DNA of 64,000 nucleotides from JAJFFW01 sp965263375. Its GTDB lineage: Bacteria > Pseudomonadota > Alphaproteobacteria > Caulobacterales > Parvularculaceae. Location of the stretch: positions 1,984,001 through 2,048,000 of the forward strand of contig OZ253669.1 of NCBI GenBank assembly GCA_965263375.1. Direction: 5' to 3'. Numbering within the stretch: the first letter of the stretch is position 1; each line of letters opens with the position of its first letter. This document shows, piece after piece, positions 61,619 through 64,000 of the stretch. A program made the position numbers and the translations under genes. The notes under the pieces are model-generated. The model did no database searches, had not been told where the DNA came from, and worked only from the letters and a program-made list of their open reading frames with translations.

Positions 61619-62455
61619 TTAAAGCGCGCCAATAAATTCTGCATACCAACAGGCGGCGCCCAAGAACAAGGTCGCAAAAGCGCTGACCCCATCATACACA
61701 TCGCTGGGAAAAGTCACAAAGATATAAATGGCGGCTATTGGAATGGCGAGCCGCATGGCCTGACGCGCCGATTGCCAAAGGGCGATTTTAACCCGCCCGC
61801 CGGGATTGCCCACCAGACTTGGTTCTATTTGTAACGCCATATTCGCGCTGATGCGCTTTTCGAAAAAAAGGTTCGGCAGGGCCAAGGCGACAACGCAAAG
61901 ATGAATGACGCTCGGCAAGAATGTCGAAAAATGCATGACGTATATCCATTGGGGCAAATCCGACGGATCTGTCAGCGCCGAAAGCTTATCGCCGATATCA
62001 AAAACCGCCGCGCCCGCTGGCCCGGCCAAGGCGGCAAGATTAAACCAATGCATCAGCGTGATGATCGAAAAAGCAAGGGCGATAAGCAACAAACAGGCGG
62101 CGCAGAAATCTGCGATCCCAAACCCAATCAACACCCCCGCCTTTTTGAAGCCAGAAACCTTCTTTGAGCGTTGCATGCTCCGCCACAGCAATAACCGTGT
62201 GACCCCAAAGGACAAAAAGTCGAACACAGCGTTACAAAGGGGCAAAATCAAAAAGAAAAGAAATAAGCCGCTGGTTTCATCCGCATCTTTATAAGCCCCT
62301 AGCCGAAAAACCCACCATCCGGCGCAGGTATACATGACAAAAACAACCGGGAAAACAAAACGGCGCCAGCGATCATTTCTCACCGCCCAGTCAGCAAAGA
62401 AGCGTATGGCAACAGCGCCAACGCCAGCTACAGCGCCAACGCCAGCGCCAGCCAA
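61619..62455 (-). CDS. Membrane protein, C-terminal half of a repeat-split gene
   Basis: 278 residues if started at the TTG at 62455, but this is almost certainly the 3' half of the gene beginning at 63297. It opens inside the hexanucleotide repeat (AGAGVGAVAGVGAVAIRFF) and then has about six TM helices (RFVFPVVFVMYTCAGWWVF, LFLFFLILPLCNAVFDFL, ADFCAACLLLIALAFSIITL, and others to WYAEFIGAL). No ribosome-binding site is present. Removing 2 nt (62534-62535) or adding 4 in the repeat joins both halves into about 560 residues. Family not recognised. Confidence 0.65.
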   Translation of the reverse strand: MAGAGVGAVAGVGAVAIRFFADWAVRNDRWRRFVFPVVFVMYTCAGWWVFRLGAYKDADETSGLFLFFLILPLCNAVFDFLSFGVTRLLLWRSMQRSKKVSGFKKAGVLIGFGIADFCAACLLLIALAFSIITLMHWFNLAALAGPAGAAVFDIGDKLSALTDPSDLPQWIYVMHFSTFLPSVIHLCVVALALPNLFFEKRISANMALQIEPSLVGNPGGRVKIALWQSARQAMRLAIPIAAIYIFVTFPSDVYDGVSAFATLFLGAACWYAEFIGAL

Positions 62456-62641
62456 AGCGACAGCGACAGCGAAAGCGACAGCGACAGCGAAAGCGAAAGC
62501 GCCAGCGAAAGCGAAAGCGCCAGCGAAAGCGCCAAAGCGACAGCGAAAGCGCCAGCGAAAGAGACAGCGAAAGCGAAAGCGCCAGCGACAGCGACAGCGC
62601 CAGCGCCAGCGCCAGCGTCAGCTGAAGCTAAAGCTAAAGCA
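62413..62641. repeat. AGCNNN hexanucleotide repeat tract
   Basis: More than 30 units of AGCGAA, AGCGAC, AGCGCC and similar. The register is constant from 62444 to 62533 and again from 62536 onward, with two extra bases (AA, 62534-62535) between. On the minus strand it codes alternating Ala-Phe/Val/Gly in one frame and Leu-Ser/Leu-Ala in another, both hydrophobic. Confidence 0.95.
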
Positions 62642-63297
62642 TAACCAGATGCCGCCAACACTAATCTCGCGCCAATACGGGGGATCAACGACCAAGATTG
62701 AAATGTTTTGGGTCTAGCTGCGAAAATAAGACAGATACTGGCGGCCACCATCATCCCAAATGATAATTTTCTTTGACCTGATGGTGTTTCCGCATCAAAC
62801 AGCGGGATCGTCCCCAATTGGCCCGACCCGCCCCAAAATACATATTCCAAAAAAATCAAAACAAATGGATAGGCAACCGCCAATGAAAGAAAAAAACCCA
62901 TCGCGTTATTGCTAAAGGCGTAATCAATCTGTCGGCCGACCCCTTCTTCATTCGCCCGCGGCGGCGGTGCGGTTGGGGGTAAGGCTTTAGCGGTCCGCAA
63001 AAGAAGTGCGCTTAATTTTTTTTGATAGGCTTCGTGAAATTCCGTCCCGAAATTAAAATCTTTGCCCAAAATTCGGGTTCGCCCATTAAGGCTGTCTTTT
63101 ATTTTTTGGGCCGCTGATTTATTGTTATGGGGCTGGGCCCCATCTTTATCCAACCAATCAAGGAATTTTTTATCCAGGGCATGGTAGTTTATAACCAACA
63201 GGGCCAATACGCCAACAATGATGGCGCCCAGAAGAATACCAAAAGTCTCAATTAGCCAGGCAAGTAAACTTTGCGCGTCGTCTTTGGATATTTCCAT
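62428..63297 (-). CDS. Membrane protein, N-terminal half of a repeat-split gene
   Basis: 289 residues. N-terminal TM helix (about 12-37, AWLIETFGILLGAIIVGVLALLVI), a polar cytoplasmic part with EFHEAYQKKLSALLLRTAKAL and a Pro-rich stretch, then TM helices (FFLSLAVAYPFVLIFLEYVF and MMVAASICLIFAA). It then enters the repeat: first Ala-Gly/Phe/Val pairs, then, after the register break, Leu-Ser/Leu-Ala pairs to a TAG at 62430-62428. The end is therefore a frameshift product; the continuation is the frame 62455-61619. Family not recognised. Confidence 0.65.
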   Translation of the reverse strand: MEISKDDAQSLLAWLIETFGILLGAIIVGVLALLVINYHALDKKFLDWLDKDGAQPHNNKSAAQKIKDSLNGRTRILGKDFNFGTEFHEAYQKKLSALLLRTAKALPPTAPPPRANEEGVGRQIDYAFSNNAMGFFLSLAVAYPFVLIFLEYVFWGGSGQLGTIPLFDAETPSGQRKLSFGMMVAASICLIFAARPKTFQSWSLIPRIGARLVLAASGYALALASADAGAGAGAVAVAGAFAFAVSFAGAFAVALALSLALSLSLALSLSLSLSLSLSLSLWLALALAL

Positions 63298-63336
63298 CCC
63301 TCTCCCCCGAGAGTCATCAGTTAAAAATTGAACCGC

Positions 63337-64000
63337 CTAACTTGACAATTCTTTCGCTCTTTTTGCGGCGGCCGCCGCGGCTTTGTTAACAAGGGCGCGC
63401 AAGGGCGCGCTGTCGCCATCAAAGACATCTAAGGCGGCGGCGGTTGTGCCGCCAGGGGATGTCACCGCTTCGCGCAATGCATCCGGGTCTCGTTCATCCT
63501 GGGCCATAAGGGCGCCCGCGCCGATGGCGGTTCCTTGCGCGAGCTTAAGGGCGTCAGCTTTTGACAGTCCAAGCGCCGCGCCCGCTTCGGCCAGCGCCTC
63601 AGTCAATAGGAAGTAATAGGCCGGGCCGGAGCCTGAGATTGCGGTGACAAAGTCAAGCGCTTCTTCGCTGTCCACCCATACCGCGTCGCCCACGGCGGCT
63701 AGAAGGCGGGTCACCATTTCCCGCTCCGCCCCATTGATCGCGTCTGGCGCATAAAGCCCGCTGACCCCTTCACCAATCATCGCCGGAAGGTTCGGCATCG
63801 CGCGGGCAATTTTTTGCTGCGGGCCCAATAGCGACCCTAATGAAGCGACGGACCGCCCCGCCATCACGGAAACGGCGATGGCGCCCTCAGCCGCCTTTGC
63901 AAAAAGCGGCAACACTTCGTCCGCCATTTGTGGTTTGATCGCAAGAACCAGAACATCAAACGGCCCAGCCGCATCAGGGTTAATGGCGAAACCAACGCGG
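63337..64000 (-). CDS. proC: Pyrroline-5-carboxylate reductase, 5'-truncated by the window
   Basis: Reduces pyrroline-5-carboxylate to proline, the last step of proline synthesis. The frame is open to the window end; the N-terminal Rossmann motif is outside. Visible: VLVLAIKPQ, ARAMPNLPAMIGEGVSGLYA, the ProC signature region FVTAISGSGPAYYFLLTEALAEAGAALGLSKADAL, and REAVTSPGGTTAAALDVF. The ATG at 63927 is internal. It lies 39 bp upstream of the split membrane-protein gene, same strand. Confidence 0.93.
   Translation of the reverse strand, partial: RVGFAINPDAAGPFDVLVLAIKPQMADEVLPLFAKAAEGAIAVSVMAGRSVASLGSLLGPQQKIARAMPNLPAMIGEGVSGLYAPDAINGAEREMVTRLLAAVGDAVWVDSEEALDFVTAISGSGPAYYFLLTEALAEAGAALGLSKADALKLAQGTAIGAGALMAQDERDPDALREAVTSPGGTTAAALDVFDGDSAPLRALVNKAAAAAAKRAKELSS

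Noticed and set aside
62334..62717. 127-codon plus-strand ORF rich in Lys, Ala, Arg and Gln
   Set aside because: Plus-strand translation of the hexanucleotide repeat; mimics a basic tail but lies antisense to the membrane-protein gene.

Overview
The window comes from an alphaproteobacterium of moderate GC content. The evidence is the gene order rlpA-dac-tmk-holB-tatD-MBL hydrolase, long-form HisG, Grx4, an Opp transporter, the tig-clpP-clpX-lon group, a phasin with a wax-ester synthase-type acyltransferase, and a TonB-dependent receptor. A marine Hyphomonadales/Maricaulales/Parvularculales-type organism fits, but the sequence alone does not settle the order. All family calls come from reading translated sequence; no search was run.

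Layout. 1-3.8 kb: neutral-lipid/PHA-type cluster (WS/DGAT acyltransferase, two alpha/beta hydrolases, phasin); three of the four proteins carry Lys/Ala/Thr-rich tails. 4-6.8 kb: grxD, hisG with a short upstream ORF, tRNA-Thr, kdgK. 7.3-12.3 kb: TonB-C domain protein, double-HAMP chemoreceptor, YceI lipoprotein, TetR regulator, then tRNA-Ser(GCT). 12.7-21.5 kb: probable metal-acquisition region, with a ZrgA-like His-rich protein, DUF3299 protein, FtsX-type ABC permease and ATPase, a divergent Tat-exported PhoX phosphatase sharing a Zur-like palindrome, then a TonB receptor, a small Cys/His protein and an AraC regulator. 21.6-24.5 kb: TetR regulator with palindromic operators and a small stress-type operon (membrane peptide, DUF1348, PNPOx-like), then a GST. 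24.6-31.2 kb: lon, clpX, clpP, tig. 31.7-37.3 kb: oppABCDF. 37.5-42.1 kb: HI0933-type flavoprotein, decayed DNA, a broken RHS locus with displaced toxin tips and candidate immunity genes, tRNA-Lys. 42.2-50.7 kb: tgt-queA, MBL hydrolase, tatD, holB, tmk, dac, rlpA. 50.8-54 kb: tRNA-Ser(TGA) followed by decayed tRNA-tail repeats, and an NTF2-like/ArsR/SulP operon. 54.2-56.6 kb: RnfD-like membrane protein coupled to DUF2330. 56.7-61.6 kb: pgsA, OmpR/EnvZ-type pair, and an ammonium transporter fused to a histidine kinase. 61.6-64 kb: a membrane-protein gene split by a register break in a hexanucleotide repeat, and partial proC.

Points most worth a second look: the hexanucleotide-repeat split gene (possible contingency locus), the RHS tip array, the Amt-histidine kinase fusion, the shared polycationic tails on lipid-body proteins, a Tgt lacking two of three zinc cysteines, the Zrg-like/TonB metal region, the RnfD-like/DUF2330 pair, and the repeats trailing both tRNA-Ser genes.
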